Positions 50,123-59,320 of a stretch of 64,000 nucleotides of DNA are shown here, piece after piece; positions within the stretch are counted from its first letter, which is position 1, and every line of letters begins with the position of its first letter. Source of the stretch: Pseudofrankia saprophytica. GTDB taxonomy: Bacteria > Actinomycetota > Actinomycetes > Frankiales > Frankiaceae. The position numbers and the translations under genes were made by a program. The stretch is from positions 4,907,786 to 4,971,785 of the forward strand of contig NZ_KI912266.1 of assembly GCF_000235425.2 (NCBI RefSeq), given 5' to 3'. Under the pieces are notes generated by a model, which had not been told where the DNA came from, ran no database searches, and saw only the letters and a program-made list of their open reading frames with translations.

Positions 50123-51220
50123 CTACTGGGTTCCTGAATGGGCGGGTGTCGAGGAATCCTCCACCGCGGTCTCGGCAGTCGTATCGCCCAGAAGCGGACG
50201 CAGCCATTGGGCCGCGGGATCGGCGTCGATGAGCAGAGCCTTGGCCAGCAGGGTCATCGGAACCGCCAGCAGTGCTCCGAGCGGGCCGAGGACGAACGCC
50301 CAAAACACCAAGGACAGGAAGGTCAGGGTCGCGGACAGCCTCACCACGTTGCCGACGACCTTGGGCTGGATGAACGACTGCACGACCATGTTGATAGATG
50401 AGTAGACCGCCACGACCCAGAGCATGCGGCCCACACCGCCCTCGAGCAGGCCGAGCAGCGCGGGTGGGATCAGTCCCACCACGAACCCGATGTTGGGGAT
50501 GTAGTTGGTGATAAACGACAGCAGCCCCCACAACAGTGGCAACGGGATCGCCAGCCATTGCAGAGCCAACGCGTCGAGCACGGCGACGATCAGCCCGAAA
50601 AGCGAAGACACGGCCAGATAGCGGCGCGTGTTGCGGGCGAATTCCCGCAATGCCCCCACGACGAGCGGCCGCGACTCGGCTACCACGTCGAGCCGGCGAG
50701 CAAACAGGTCGCAGTCGATTGCCAGGAAAAACACTATCGTGACCAGGAACACCAGGTTGGACCCCGCCGAGGTCAGCCCGGAAAGGATGTCGTGCAGCAC
50801 GCCGGAGAGTTTGGTCAGGTCGAGCCGACCGACCGTGGCGCTGGCTTGTTCCGGCTGGACACCGAGGTCCTCAAGCCACTGGGCGGCCTGGTTCAACAGC
50901 TTGTCGAACTGGGTGCGGTAGTCCGGCAGCAGCGTGATCAGCCGGGCGGCCGACCCGACCAGGGCTACCACCAAGCCGACCAGAATCGTATATATCGTCG
51001 CCATCGCCGCGACCACGCCGACCCACCCGGGCACCCCACGCCGGCGCAGGCCTGTCTGCAATGGGTGCACCGTGACGACGAGAACCAGTGCCAGAAACGC
51101 TGGTCCGAGTGTGTCCCGGAAGGCTCGAAATCCGGCCGTGACGACGGTCAGTGACGCCAGTCCCAGCAAAATCACCACAGGGCGTGCCAGCGATCCTTTT
51201 AGGGCATCGCTCGACGACAT
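50123..51220 (-). CDS. AI-2E-family transporter
   Basis: A 365-residue polytopic membrane protein, ATG 51220 (GTG at 51226 is also in frame). Hydrophobic segments include VVILLGLASLTVVTAGF, FLALVLVVTVHPLQ, VAAMATIYTILVGLVVAL and later PLLWGLLSFITNYIPNIGFVVGLIPPALLGLL, the conserved central motif with TNYIPNIG, and VVQSFIQPKVVG. The family is described as autoinducer-2 exporters or as a Na+/H+ antiporter group; the substrate here is unknown. Confidence 0.9.
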   Translation of the reverse strand: MSSSDALKGSLARPVVILLGLASLTVVTAGFRAFRDTLGPAFLALVLVVTVHPLQTGLRRRGVPGWVGVVAAMATIYTILVGLVVALVGSAARLITLLPDYRTQFDKLLNQAAQWLEDLGVQPEQASATVGRLDLTKLSGVLHDILSGLTSAGSNLVFLVTIVFFLAIDCDLFARRLDVVAESRPLVVGALREFARNTRRYLAVSSLFGLIVAVLDALALQWLAIPLPLLWGLLSFITNYIPNIGFVVGLIPPALLGLLEGGVGRMLWVVAVYSSINMVVQSFIQPKVVGNVVRLSATLTFLSLVFWAFVLGPLGALLAVPMTLLAKALLIDADPAAQWLRPLLGDTTAETAVEDSSTPAHSGTQ

Positions 51221-51295
51221 CCGCACCGTGTCTTCAACCCTTCCGCGATTGATCGCGCGGCGTCGGTCGCGGTGACCGGCGCGGAATCCGGCAAA

Positions 51296-52012
51296 CTATT
51301 CGGATGTGATTAGACCCACGATTCCGCTCGCGAGGAAACATAGCCCGCTCACCGTGGCGACCAGAAAAATGACATCCCATCCGTGTCGGCCCATCCACGT
51401 GTTGTAAGCGGCGAGAATCCGCCCGGTCTGCCGTGGCGCGAGCAGCCTGAGGACGATGGGAAACTCTACCATGATCAGCACCAGCGCGGCGCACACGAAC
51501 AGCGAGAGAATAGTGAGACCCGGGCCGGAATCGGTCGCTGCGAGATTTTTCAACGCGGCGACATAGAACGCGGAAGGCAGATATGTCGTTACCCCGACGA
51601 AGAACATCGTTCGGGCTCCCACAGCCTTCCGGCTCTCACCAGCCTCTTTCGGCGTCAGGTCGCGGGCCGCATCCGGGCCGCCCACTTCTCGCGAGGTTGC
51701 CACGACACGTCGAGACGGTCGGCGAATCTCGGTCGGGCGGTGTCGAGAAACCCAGAACGCCACCAGTAGCAGTACCGCCCCAAGAAACGTCTGCATACCG
51801 GCGCTCAGGGTCCGCTCCTGACTTCCAGACAGGTCGGCGACGCGCAGGGCCACCACGATGGCGGCGCCAGCCCCGACGGTGACTGCCGCCGCCCCGCCGA
51901 GGTAGGCAAATGCGTGCCGCAGCGAAGGAGGATCGCCCAGATAACGAACCACGATCGCCAGGCCGAGCGGATAGATTCCGGCGGCGATGGCAAGCGGCAG
52001 CGAACTCGTCAC
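51296..52012 (-). CDS. GAP-family membrane protein
   Basis: A 238-residue membrane protein started by GTG 52012 (GAGGGAAG upstream). It has about six hydrophobic helices: LPLAIAAGIYPLGLAIVV, GGAAAVTVGAGAAIVVAL, FLGAVLLLVAFWVS, FFVGVTTYLPSAFYVAAL, LTILSLFVCAALVLIMVEF and VIFLVATVSGLCFLASGIVGL. The GAP/Sap group is related to LysE-like exporters and mycobacterial lipid-transport accessory proteins. It lies 75 bases upstream of the AI-2E-type gene. Confidence 0.82.
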   Translation of the reverse strand: MTSSLPLAIAAGIYPLGLAIVVRYLGDPPSLRHAFAYLGGAAAVTVGAGAAIVVALRVADLSGSQERTLSAGMQTFLGAVLLLVAFWVSRHRPTEIRRPSRRVVATSREVGGPDAARDLTPKEAGESRKAVGARTMFFVGVTTYLPSAFYVAALKNLAATDSGPGLTILSLFVCAALVLIMVEFPIVLRLLAPRQTGRILAAYNTWMGRHGWDVIFLVATVSGLCFLASGIVGLITSE

Positions 52013-52039
52013 TGCCGCTTCCCTCGAGGCGGCGCCGGT

Positions 52040-52451
52040 CGGGGTTGGGCGTGGCACTTCCTCATTGACGCACCGGAACTCTTCCAGGAGAGTTTCGTCG
52101 CTGGCCCTGAGGCCGGAGAGGTTGACGAGGTCCCCGCAACGGGTCCTGGAACCGGCGACCGCCTCTCTGCCTTAGGCGGTGCCCCGGCCCAGTTTCTTCC
52201 GCGTGCCGATTTTTCCGCCTCACCATGTGCTGGCCCCTGGCCACCAGATAGGCACAGACGCCTCGGAACGGGAGGGCGAGCGCGGAGAGAAGCAATCCAG
52301 CCTTCGCCCGTCCACTCAACTCTCGATCGCGGAGGATTTCTGCGATCATATGGGACCGAAGCACCATCCCAATAACCCTCAGGAAGATGCAGCGCAGGGT
52401 CCTGAAGGCGCCGAGAACCGGGTGGCCGTAGGTCGGATACTGGTGATCCAT
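52040..52451 (-). pseudogene. Broken PLD_N/SHOCT membrane protein
   Basis: From ATG 52451 (GGAGGTGA upstream) the frame reads MDHQYPTYGHPVLGAFRTL, then RDRELSGRAKAGLLLSALALPFRG and YLVARGQHMVRRKNR, collinear with the intact protein at 59321. The frame is then lost near 52160-52210; a different frame carries the SHOCT tail (DLVNLSGLRASDETLLEEF). Trp and Leu residues of the membrane helices have been replaced by Arg/His (FRTLRCIFLRVIGMVLRS), so decay includes missense changes. The start signals are intact, suggesting recent inactivation. Confidence 0.75.
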
Positions 52452-52583
52452 TTTTCACCTCCGCCTATCACGGTCAGACCTCTACAGTCCCACTCAAGGG
52501 GGGACCGGTCGATTCGATCAGCGATTGGGAGCCAGCTCGATTTCTGCGAAGCGGCTCATGTTGGACGAACCAGGCGGTCGCGG

Positions 52584-53885
52584 CTACCGGATCTGCTGGC
52601 GCGGCGGCGCGGCCCGGGGCGTCGCCGCCCAACGCACATGACAGGCCGGCGGTGCCTGGGCAGCCTCACGGATCGCACGGTTGCGCGCTACCGCCGAGGC
52701 GTACCAGCGGCCGTAGCTCCGAGCGCCCGAGGGCGCGGTGACGCCGTGTAGGACCACGCTCATCCCGACCGTCAGCATCACAACCGGGACGATCTGGTGC
52801 TGTTCGGGTAGCCCACTGGTGGCGACCAGGTCCGCGAACACTATCGACGCCAGCCCGCGCGGCCCGAACCAGCCGACATATGCGACGGTCTGGGGCGCCA
52901 GCCTCGATCCGCACAATGAGATGGCGACAGGAACCATCCGGATCACGGTCAGACTGAGCAGCCCGTAGGCCGCCGCCCTCCAGGTCACGGATTCGAGGGC
53001 TGGTGCCAGGAACAGGGCGCCGAACAACACGAAGCTCACGGACACGCCGAGGTTGGCGGCTTCCTCAGGCATCTGTTGCGCCGCAGCCAGGCTCTCGTGG
53101 GCCGTCAGGCCAGCCACCAGGCCGGCCACCCATGCAGCGATGAAACCACTGCCGTCGATCAGGTCCGCCAGCACGTACGCCAGCGTGGCCGTCGCCAGCA
53201 GCGCCACTGACCGCCAGCGCCGGTCCGACCAGCCCTTGTTCATCGACCACCGCAGGGCGAAGGCGCTGCCGGCGCCGAGCGCCATGCCGATCGCGCCGGA
53301 GGCCAGGAGCGCCCGCAGAAGGACGGATACGGCATATCCGTGCCCGACCGCGTGCTGTTCCTCCTGTGCCAGCGCCAGGAAGATGGTCACGAATGGCAGC
53401 GCCAGACCGTCGTTGAGGCCACCCTCGACGTTGAGCGCATGACGGATCAGTCGGGGGACCCGCTGGTCGGTGATGACGGGCAGCCCAAGCGCGGAGTCGG
53501 TGGGCGCCAGCACCGCCGCCAGCAGCGCCGCCCCCCACGCGCCGATGCCGGGGAATAGCGCCCACGCCAATAGCCATCCGGCGACCATCGTCAAGGGCAG
53601 CCCGAGTCCCAGCAACCGACCAGGCAGCGGCGCCTCCGTCGCCCACGCGCCCACGTTGGCCCCCATGGCGTCGCCAAACAGCACGACCGCGAGGGTCAGT
53701 TCCAGAAAGATGGTGGCACCGTGGCTGGCCACGGACGGGGTGATCAGCCCCGCGACCTGCTCGCTGGCCAGCAGGCCGGCCGCGGTGAACACCATCGCGC
53801 CGCTGATCGGCGTCTGCCCCAGCCGCCGCTCCACCAGCGCGTAGGCGAACATCGCCGCCGCCACCACCGCGACCGCGGGGTCCAT
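52584..53885 (-). CDS. Cation:proton antiporter (CPA1-like)
   Basis: A 433-residue polytopic membrane protein from ATG 53885 (CAGGAGCAC upstream). It has about 12 hydrophobic segments, and the ion-binding core reads VLAPTDSALGLPVITDQRVP and HALNVEGGLNDGLALPFV, with the Asp pair of Na+/H+ exchangers. A later WFGPRGLASIVFADL is also typical. The C-terminal tail is short and basic. It exports Na+ or K+ in exchange for H+. It is the first gene of the minus-strand group. Confidence 0.93.
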   Translation of the reverse strand: MDPAVAVVAAAMFAYALVERRLGQTPISGAMVFTAAGLLASEQVAGLITPSVASHGATIFLELTLAVVLFGDAMGANVGAWATEAPLPGRLLGLGLPLTMVAGWLLAWALFPGIGAWGAALLAAVLAPTDSALGLPVITDQRVPRLIRHALNVEGGLNDGLALPFVTIFLALAQEEQHAVGHGYAVSVLLRALLASGAIGMALGAGSAFALRWSMNKGWSDRRWRSVALLATATLAYVLADLIDGSGFIAAWVAGLVAGLTAHESLAAAQQMPEEAANLGVSVSFVLFGALFLAPALESVTWRAAAYGLLSLTVIRMVPVAISLCGSRLAPQTVAYVGWFGPRGLASIVFADLVATSGLPEQHQIVPVVMLTVGMSVVLHGVTAPSGARSYGRWYASAVARNRAIREAAQAPPACHVRWAATPRAAPPRQQIR

Positions 53886-54276
53886 GACGTGCTCCTGCCT
53901 GGGTGACCGGAGACCAGGCGGCCGGGCAACCTCACGGACCGGGCGCCGCCAGAGTCCTGCTGTCGTCGAGGCTCGAGCCTTCTTGACTGGTCCCCCGAAT
54001 GGGAGGGGAATATCGCCACCCCGTCAATTTCTCGGTTCCGGGAGACTCCTCGGATCAGCACACACCCCACCGGCGGTGCGGTCCTCACCCTTCCGAGATG
54101 AGCCGCCCGGCGGGGCTGCCACGGCGGCGAAGTACATGAGCGTCGTAGGGACGACTCGACGCACTTGGCGGTAGTACGGCCACATCCGGCCCGAGTCCCT
54201 GTGCGGTTGGCCACGGAGACGGCGGTTGCTTCGGCGCGACGCGGGCACCCTCGTCGCGGCACCCAGGGAGGGCGGT
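53886..54276. other. Divergent intergenic region
   Basis: 391 bases between the antiporter and the amidotransferase genes; both promoters should be here. No gene was seen and no convincing operator was found. Confidence 0.45.
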
Positions 54277-55107
54277 ATGTGCAGATGGATAGGATACAGG
54301 GGCGACCCGATCGCCCCACGCGTCCTGTTGTATGAGCCGGAACGGTCGCTGATCGCCCAAAGCGTCAAACATGCGCCGGAATTGCTCGAACCGAACGGCG
54401 ACGGGACCGGTCTCGGCTGGTATGACAGACGAAAGACGCCGGCTGTCTTCCGCAGCGACTCACCCGCCTGGGGGGACGAGAACCTCCGGGAGCTGGCCGA
54501 CGAGGTCTGTTCGCCGCTGTTCCTCGCACACGTCCGGGCGGGCACCGGAACGCCCGTTCAGAAGACGAACTGCCATCCCTTCCGCTACCGTGAGTGGTTA
54601 TTCGTACACAACGGCTACGTCGCGGGCTTCGAGTCGATTCGGCGCGAGCTGCTGATGGCAGTCCGCCCCGACCTGTTCAGCAATATCAAGGGCTCCACCG
54701 ATTCGGAGGTCATTTTCCACCTCGCGCTCACATTCGGGCTGGAGAAGGATCCCCTCGGCGGCCTGGAGCGAATGGCTGGTTTCGTCGAGAGCGTCGGTGC
54801 CGCCGCGGGTATCGCTGAGCCTCTACAGATGACAGTCGGCCTGACCGACGGCGAAACGCTGTTCGCGGCCAGATACGCCAGCGGGCCGGTTGTCAACACT
54901 CTGTACATGAGCGAGGATGTCGACGCGATCCGGATGCTCTACCCCGAACACGAACGCCTGCGGCGCGTACCAGACCACGCGCGGGCCGTCCTGTCGGAAC
55001 CCCTGAGCGAGCTACCCGGGGTGTGGCACGAGATACCACCCTCGACGGCGCTTGTCGTCACCGACATGCCGCACGATATCACCTTCCATCCCCAGCCGCC
55101 GGGATGA
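54277..55107 (+). CDS. Class II glutamine amidotransferase
   Basis: A 276-residue protein from ATG 54277 with AGGGAGGG upstream. The choice is fixed by MCRWIGY, which puts the nucleophile at Cys2 after Met removal. The fold also shows FLAHVRAGTGTPVQKTNCHPF, FVHNGYVAGF and GSTDSEVIFHLAL, all hallmarks of the GATase-II family (YafJ/egtC-like). It may hydrolyse glutamine or gamma-glutamyl compounds; the partner synthase domain is absent. In-frame codons upstream from 54226 have no homology. Confidence 0.92.
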   Translation: MCRWIGYRGDPIAPRVLLYEPERSLIAQSVKHAPELLEPNGDGTGLGWYDRRKTPAVFRSDSPAWGDENLRELADEVCSPLFLAHVRAGTGTPVQKTNCHPFRYREWLFVHNGYVAGFESIRRELLMAVRPDLFSNIKGSTDSEVIFHLALTFGLEKDPLGGLERMAGFVESVGAAAGIAEPLQMTVGLTDGETLFAARYASGPVVNTLYMSEDVDAIRMLYPEHERLRRVPDHARAVLSEPLSELPGVWHEIPPSTALVVTDMPHDITFHPQPPG

Positions 55108-55203
55108 ATCGGCTCCGGGGCGTCGGACCAGACCAAGACCCGCGATCTGGACGACGTAAACAAACCCAGTTGGCAGGCGGATAGCCTGGGCGGAGGAGTC
55201 CAG

Positions 55204-55737
55204 ATGGAGATCAGGCCTCAGGCGGTGGCCATCCCCAAGGAGACCGACCAGCTCGAACGGGGGAAATACGGCCCTGTCTACCCGAGGACACCGGCGTGCT
55301 ACGGATTCACCATCATCGCCAAGGTCAAGCCGGGCCGAGCCGAGGCGATACGCGCACACGGCCGCACCCTTGCCGGCGCGCTGGAGGGGGATCCTTATCT
55401 CCTCGCGCCGCTGAAGCTGCACTACCTGCGCTGGGTGCTCTTCGATGACGACACCCGTTTTATGTACCAGGGGATCTTCGACACGGACTTCGACAAGTAC
55501 ACCGAGGACGCGGTCGCGCTTTTCAGTCGAGCAGGCGTGAGCACGGCCTTCGAGAATCTCGAAGGTTTCCCCGAGGACTGGCGGACGAACCCTGAGGCCT
55601 TCGTCCGTTTCGTACGCGCGCACCACTGCCCGAGCTTCCTTGAGTACGGCGAGTATCCGTACGTCACCTCCGACGAGATCAAGAAGGCCCTGCGAATCAA
55701 GAACGCCCTGTCGGAGATGCTCGACCAGATGCAGTGA
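55204..55737 (+). CDS. Uncharacterised 177-residue protein
   Basis: Starts at ATG 55204, with GGAGGAG upstream. It contains an alpha/beta segment FTIIAKVKPGRAEAIRAHGRTLAG, strands LHYLRWVLFDDDTRFMYQGIF and a second half with NLEGFPEDWRTNPEAF and a C-terminal helix, suggesting a ferredoxin-like or dimeric alpha/beta barrel, the fold class of DyP peroxidases. It is the first of three closely spaced plus-strand genes ending with the DyP peroxidase. No function is recognised. Confidence 0.75.
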   Translation: MEIRPQAVAIPKETDQLERGKYGPVYPRTPACYGFTIIAKVKPGRAEAIRAHGRTLAGALEGDPYLLAPLKLHYLRWVLFDDDTRFMYQGIFDTDFDKYTEDAVALFSRAGVSTAFENLEGFPEDWRTNPEAFVRFVRAHHCPSFLEYGEYPYVTSDEIKKALRIKNALSEMLDQMQ

Positions 55738-55854
55738 GCATCTCCATCGTCACCGTGAGAACCGGATCGACCTCAATCGCCAGCCGGGACAGGGAGGCGC
55801 CGTGAGAAGGCCATCGTTCACACCCTCCGCGCCTTCGGTCGCGCAGCGGAGACC

Positions 55855-56871
55855 ATGATGCCCGAGCCGCGGACGGCGCGCGTCTACAACCAGAACCATG
55901 TTCTGCGCACCTACACCCCGGGCCGGCGGCGGGTGAGCATCTACGTGTCGTGGAGCTATCCGGCCGAAGCTGGTAGGAATCCCGCCGAGCTTGACAACCG
56001 GTTCTCCACGATGACCGAGATCCGGCGGGTCGCCTGGCCCGCCTACGAGGAACCGCGGTGGTCCGACCCGTTCCAGTTCCAGCAGGGCATCGCGGGGGCG
56101 CTGGAGTTGTTCTTCTGGGCCTGGGTTCCTTTCCAGGTGTACGTGGAGCAGGTCACCGGACATCCGGTACCGGTGTATCAACGGATCGATCAGGCTGGGT
56201 TTCGGACCGTGCTGGACGGGCGGGTGCTGGCCGACACCGACACCCTGTTCGTGTTCGGACTTGATAACACGATCACCGGGCAGAAGGCTGATCTGGCCGA
56301 GATCGAGGCGCTAAGGCACTTCCTGCGCCGCGAGGACGCCTGCCTGATCCTCGGGCCGCATCACGACGTCGGAGCTTCCGACGACCTGGCCGTCCGGGAC
56401 ATCGAGTACCACCACCACGGAGATCTCCTGATCCCCCGCCAGCAGCGGCTTGCCGGATACGTCCGCGGCCTCATGCAAGGACTCGGGGTACCCGTCGAGA
56501 ACCGCTATGGGCTGCGTCCCGCCGTCCAGGAGCACCATCAGCCCGCCCCGCTGTCCCTGGCCAGGGACCTGGACCCCAGGGGATGGCTCGACGGGGTCAG
56601 CCACTTCAATTTTCACCAGCATCTGCCGCACTACGCGGTGACGACCGACGAGCCGGGCGTTGTCCAGGTACTGGCCAGGCAGCCCATCGACCTGGCAAGA
56701 CCGCATCCGTTCATCGGGGCCGGCGGCACCGAGTTCAACACGTTCCTGTGGATGCCTCCAGCCGGAGACCGGGCCGGCGATGTGCTTCTGGCGGACTCCA
56801 CGATCTTCAGCTCGCTGTTCGGCGGCGACGAGAGCCTGCGGAACTTCTGGCGCAACCTCGTCTCTCGGTAG
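55855..56871 (+). CDS. Uncharacterised His-rich 338-residue protein
   Basis: The start may be ATG 55855 or 55858. The sequence has no recognised domain. It contains several His clusters that could form a metal site: LGPHHDVG (about residues 165-172), EYHHHGD (about 183-190) and HFNFHQHLPHYAV (about 245-257). A FVFGLDNTITGQ segment and a GGTEFNTFLW segment look structural. It ends 21 bases before the peroxidase GTG, so all three genes probably form one transcript. A metal-dependent hydrolase or oxygenase role is speculation. Confidence 0.75.
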   Translation: MMPEPRTARVYNQNHVLRTYTPGRRRVSIYVSWSYPAEAGRNPAELDNRFSTMTEIRRVAWPAYEEPRWSDPFQFQQGIAGALELFFWAWVPFQVYVEQVTGHPVPVYQRIDQAGFRTVLDGRVLADTDTLFVFGLDNTITGQKADLAEIEALRHFLRREDACLILGPHHDVGASDDLAVRDIEYHHHGDLLIPRQQRLAGYVRGLMQGLGVPVENRYGLRPAVQEHHQPAPLSLARDLDPRGWLDGVSHFNFHQHLPHYAVTTDEPGVVQVLARQPIDLARPHPFIGAGGTEFNTFLWMPPAGDRAGDVLLADSTIFSSLFGGDESLRNFWRNLVSR

Positions 56872-56892
56872 CGCCGGAAGGAGGCCCCGCCT

Positions 56893-58227
56893 GTGACCAC
56901 GAAGATGCGCGCCACGTTGCAGCTCGACGACATTCAGCGTGGGGTCCTTAGCCCCCGCCCGACCCCCTACGCGGCGACCTATCTCCTGTTCCGAGTGGAT
57001 GACCGGGCACACGGGCGGGAGCTGATACGGCGCGTGAGCACGGCGGTGACCTCCGCCGCCGATCCGGTCAGCCCCCTGGGGAACACGTGGGTCAGCGTCG
57101 CGCTCACCTGCCCCGGACTGCGAGCACTCGGCGTTCCGGAGCCCGCCCTGGCCACGTTCGCCTGGGAGTTCCGTCAGGGCATGGCCGCCAGAGCCACAGC
57201 GCTCGGAGACGTCGGCGAGAGCGGCCCCGAGCACTGGGAGACGCCGCTGGGCACGTCCGCTGTCCACGTCGTGCTCCTCGCGGTCGCGCCGGACGCCGCC
57301 CAGTTGCAGACGGCCATCGACCGGGTCCGGCCCGCCTACGACCGCCTGTCAGGCGTGAGGGCGATCTGGCGGCAGGACTGCTACACCCTGCCCACCGAGA
57401 CCGAGCATTTCGGCTATCGCGACGGTGTCAGCCAACCCGCGGTCGAGGGCAGTGGCATCGCCGGGTCCAACACGTTGCAGGTGCCGTTGAAGGCCGGCGA
57501 GTTCGTGCTCGGCTACCCCGACGAGCTTGGCGGCGTGCAGGCACCACAGCCAGCCGAGCTCGGACGCAACGGCAGCTACGTCGCCATCCGCAAACTCCAC
57601 CAACGGGTCGGCGCGTTCCGGCGCTACCTGCGGGACAACGCCGTCAACCCCGAAGACGAGGAGCTACTGGCCGCCAAGATCATGGGCCGATGGCGCAGCG
57701 GCGCACCGCTCGCGCTCAGTCCCCATCACGACGATCCCGCCCTCGGGGCCGACCCAGAACGGCGCAACGCGTTCCTCTACGAACGCGATGATCCCGGCGG
57801 ATTCATCACCCCTGGCGGCTGCCACATCCGCCGGGCCAACCCCCGGGACGCCTCGGTAGCAGGCGAGCCACGACTACACCGCATGATCAGACGGGGCGCT
57901 GTCTACGGCCCGCCGCTACCTTCAGGAGTCCTGGACGACGACGGGGCCGACCGCGGCCTGATGTTCACGTTCGTCGGCGCGCACCTCGGGCGGCAGTTCG
58001 AGTTCGTCCAGTCCGAATGGATGAACGACGGCGTCTTCTTCGGCGCCGGCGGCGCCACGGACCCCATCACCGGAAGCCACGAAGGCCCCGTCGGGTTCAC
58101 CATCCCCCGACGGCCACTGCGCCGGCGACTGTCCGGGCTGCCACGGTTCGTCGTCACGCGCGGCGGCGAGTACTGCTTCCTGCCAGGCCTGAACGCACTG
58201 CGCTGGCTGGGCGACCTGAAGGACTGA
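56893..58227 (+). CDS. DyP-type heme peroxidase
   Basis: A 444-residue peroxidase from GTG 56893 (GGAGG upstream). The distal site is FGYRDGVSQP (GXXDG with catalytic Asp) and the proximal histidine lies in CHIRRANPRD, followed by RRGAVYGPP and a C-terminal GLMFTFVGAHLGRQFEFVQSEW. No Tat signal is visible at the N-terminus, so it is probably cytosolic or exported in complex. It oxidises bulky aromatics or dyes with H2O2. The position directly after two unknown genes suggests an accessory or cargo relationship. Confidence 0.94.
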   Translation: MTTKMRATLQLDDIQRGVLSPRPTPYAATYLLFRVDDRAHGRELIRRVSTAVTSAADPVSPLGNTWVSVALTCPGLRALGVPEPALATFAWEFRQGMAARATALGDVGESGPEHWETPLGTSAVHVVLLAVAPDAAQLQTAIDRVRPAYDRLSGVRAIWRQDCYTLPTETEHFGYRDGVSQPAVEGSGIAGSNTLQVPLKAGEFVLGYPDELGGVQAPQPAELGRNGSYVAIRKLHQRVGAFRRYLRDNAVNPEDEELLAAKIMGRWRSGAPLALSPHHDDPALGADPERRNAFLYERDDPGGFITPGGCHIRRANPRDASVAGEPRLHRMIRRGAVYGPPLPSGVLDDDGADRGLMFTFVGAHLGRQFEFVQSEWMNDGVFFGAGGATDPITGSHEGPVGFTIPRRPLRRRLSGLPRFVVTRGGEYCFLPGLNALRWLGDLKD

Positions 58228-58290
58228 GCACGACCCGACACTTCGCGCCTCACCGCCCCGGCACGCCGCGTCTCCCAGGCGGGAAACCTC

Positions 58291-59202
58291 ATGGACACCC
58301 TGCGTCTGCTGTTCAACGCCATCACGGTGATCTTCATCGCGGCCACCATGTTCTCCGCCGGTCTCGGGGCCACCCTCCCGGCCCTGCGGGCCGTCGTGAG
58401 CGACGTACCGCTACTGCTGCTGGCGCTGCTGGCCAACATGGTGGTCGTCCCGCTGCTCGGCTGGGGCATCGGCGAGCTGCTCGGCCTAACCGCCGCGCCG
58501 TTCATCGCGCTCGTTCTGGTCGCCTCGTCTCCGGGCGGACCGTTCGGGGCGAAACTGGCCATGATCCAAGGAGGCGACGTCGCCGCGGGCGCTGCGACGC
58601 AGGTGTTGCTCGCCACTGCCGGTAGCCTCACCTTCGCGCCAACCGTCACCATCATCCTCACCACCGCCGACGTCGGCACCGACGTCTCCCTCGACGTCGG
58701 GACGCTGGTGCGGACCGTGGCTCTCCTGCAGCTCGTCCCATTCACCGTCGGCCTGCTCCTTCGCCGCTATGCCACCTCCACCGCCCGGTCGTGGCACCCG
58801 ACCGGGACCGTGATCTCGAACGTGACCTTCCTGATCGTGCTGGTAGGCATGGTGGTGGGCAACTGGCATGACATCGTCGCGCTGCTCGGCTCGCGCACCC
58901 TGCTCGCCGGGTTCATCCTCGCGGCTGCCGCGTTCGCCGTAGGCACGCTGCTGGCCACGGGCATGCCCACACGGCGCACCTCCCTGGGAGGGGTCACCGC
59001 GGTGCGCAACGCGGGGCCCGCCCTGGCAGCGATCGGCCTCGCGTTCGACAACGAACCCTCCGTCCTGGGCGCGCTGGCCGCCGTCCTGCTCAGCGGCCTG
59101 GCGGCGGCTCTGCCGATCGCCGCCGTACTGCGCGGTCAACGACGCGCCATCCTGGCCACCGCCGACCCGCATGGCGGCGACGCGCACGGACCCCGGACGT
59201 AG
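58291..59202 (+). CDS. Bile acid:Na+ symporter-like (BASS) transporter
   Basis: A 303-residue polytopic membrane protein from ATG 58291. About nine or ten hydrophobic segments are visible: FNAITVIFIAATMFSAGLGATL, LLLLALLANMVVVPLLGWGIG, FIALVLVASSPGGPFGAKLAMI with the central Gly-rich motif, and TLLAGFILAAAAFAVGTLLATG. BASS proteins import organic anions with sodium. It is 63 bases after the DyP gene. The substrate is unknown. Confidence 0.88.
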   Translation: MDTLRLLFNAITVIFIAATMFSAGLGATLPALRAVVSDVPLLLLALLANMVVVPLLGWGIGELLGLTAAPFIALVLVASSPGGPFGAKLAMIQGGDVAAGAATQVLLATAGSLTFAPTVTIILTTADVGTDVSLDVGTLVRTVALLQLVPFTVGLLLRRYATSTARSWHPTGTVISNVTFLIVLVGMVVGNWHDIVALLGSRTLLAGFILAAAAFAVGTLLATGMPTRRTSLGGVTAVRNAGPALAAIGLAFDNEPSVLGALAAVLLSGLAAALPIAAVLRGQRRAILATADPHGGDAHGPRT

Positions 59203-59260
59203 CCGCACCTGGACAGCGAGGGCCATACGGTCCGGCGACTCCCGGGGCCACACCAGCCGC

Positions 59261-59302
59261 CCGGTCCCGCGTTCGCCGAGCCGCGGCAACGCGCGGGACC
59301 GG
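59261..59302. terminator. 11-bp hairpin between convergent genes
   Basis: CCGGTCCCGCG (59261-59271) pairs exactly with CGCGGGACCGG (59292-59302) across a 20-base loop, between the BASS-type gene and the PLD_N/SHOCT gene. Confidence 0.65.
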
Positions 59303-59320
59303 TCCGGGACGGCCGCGGAC

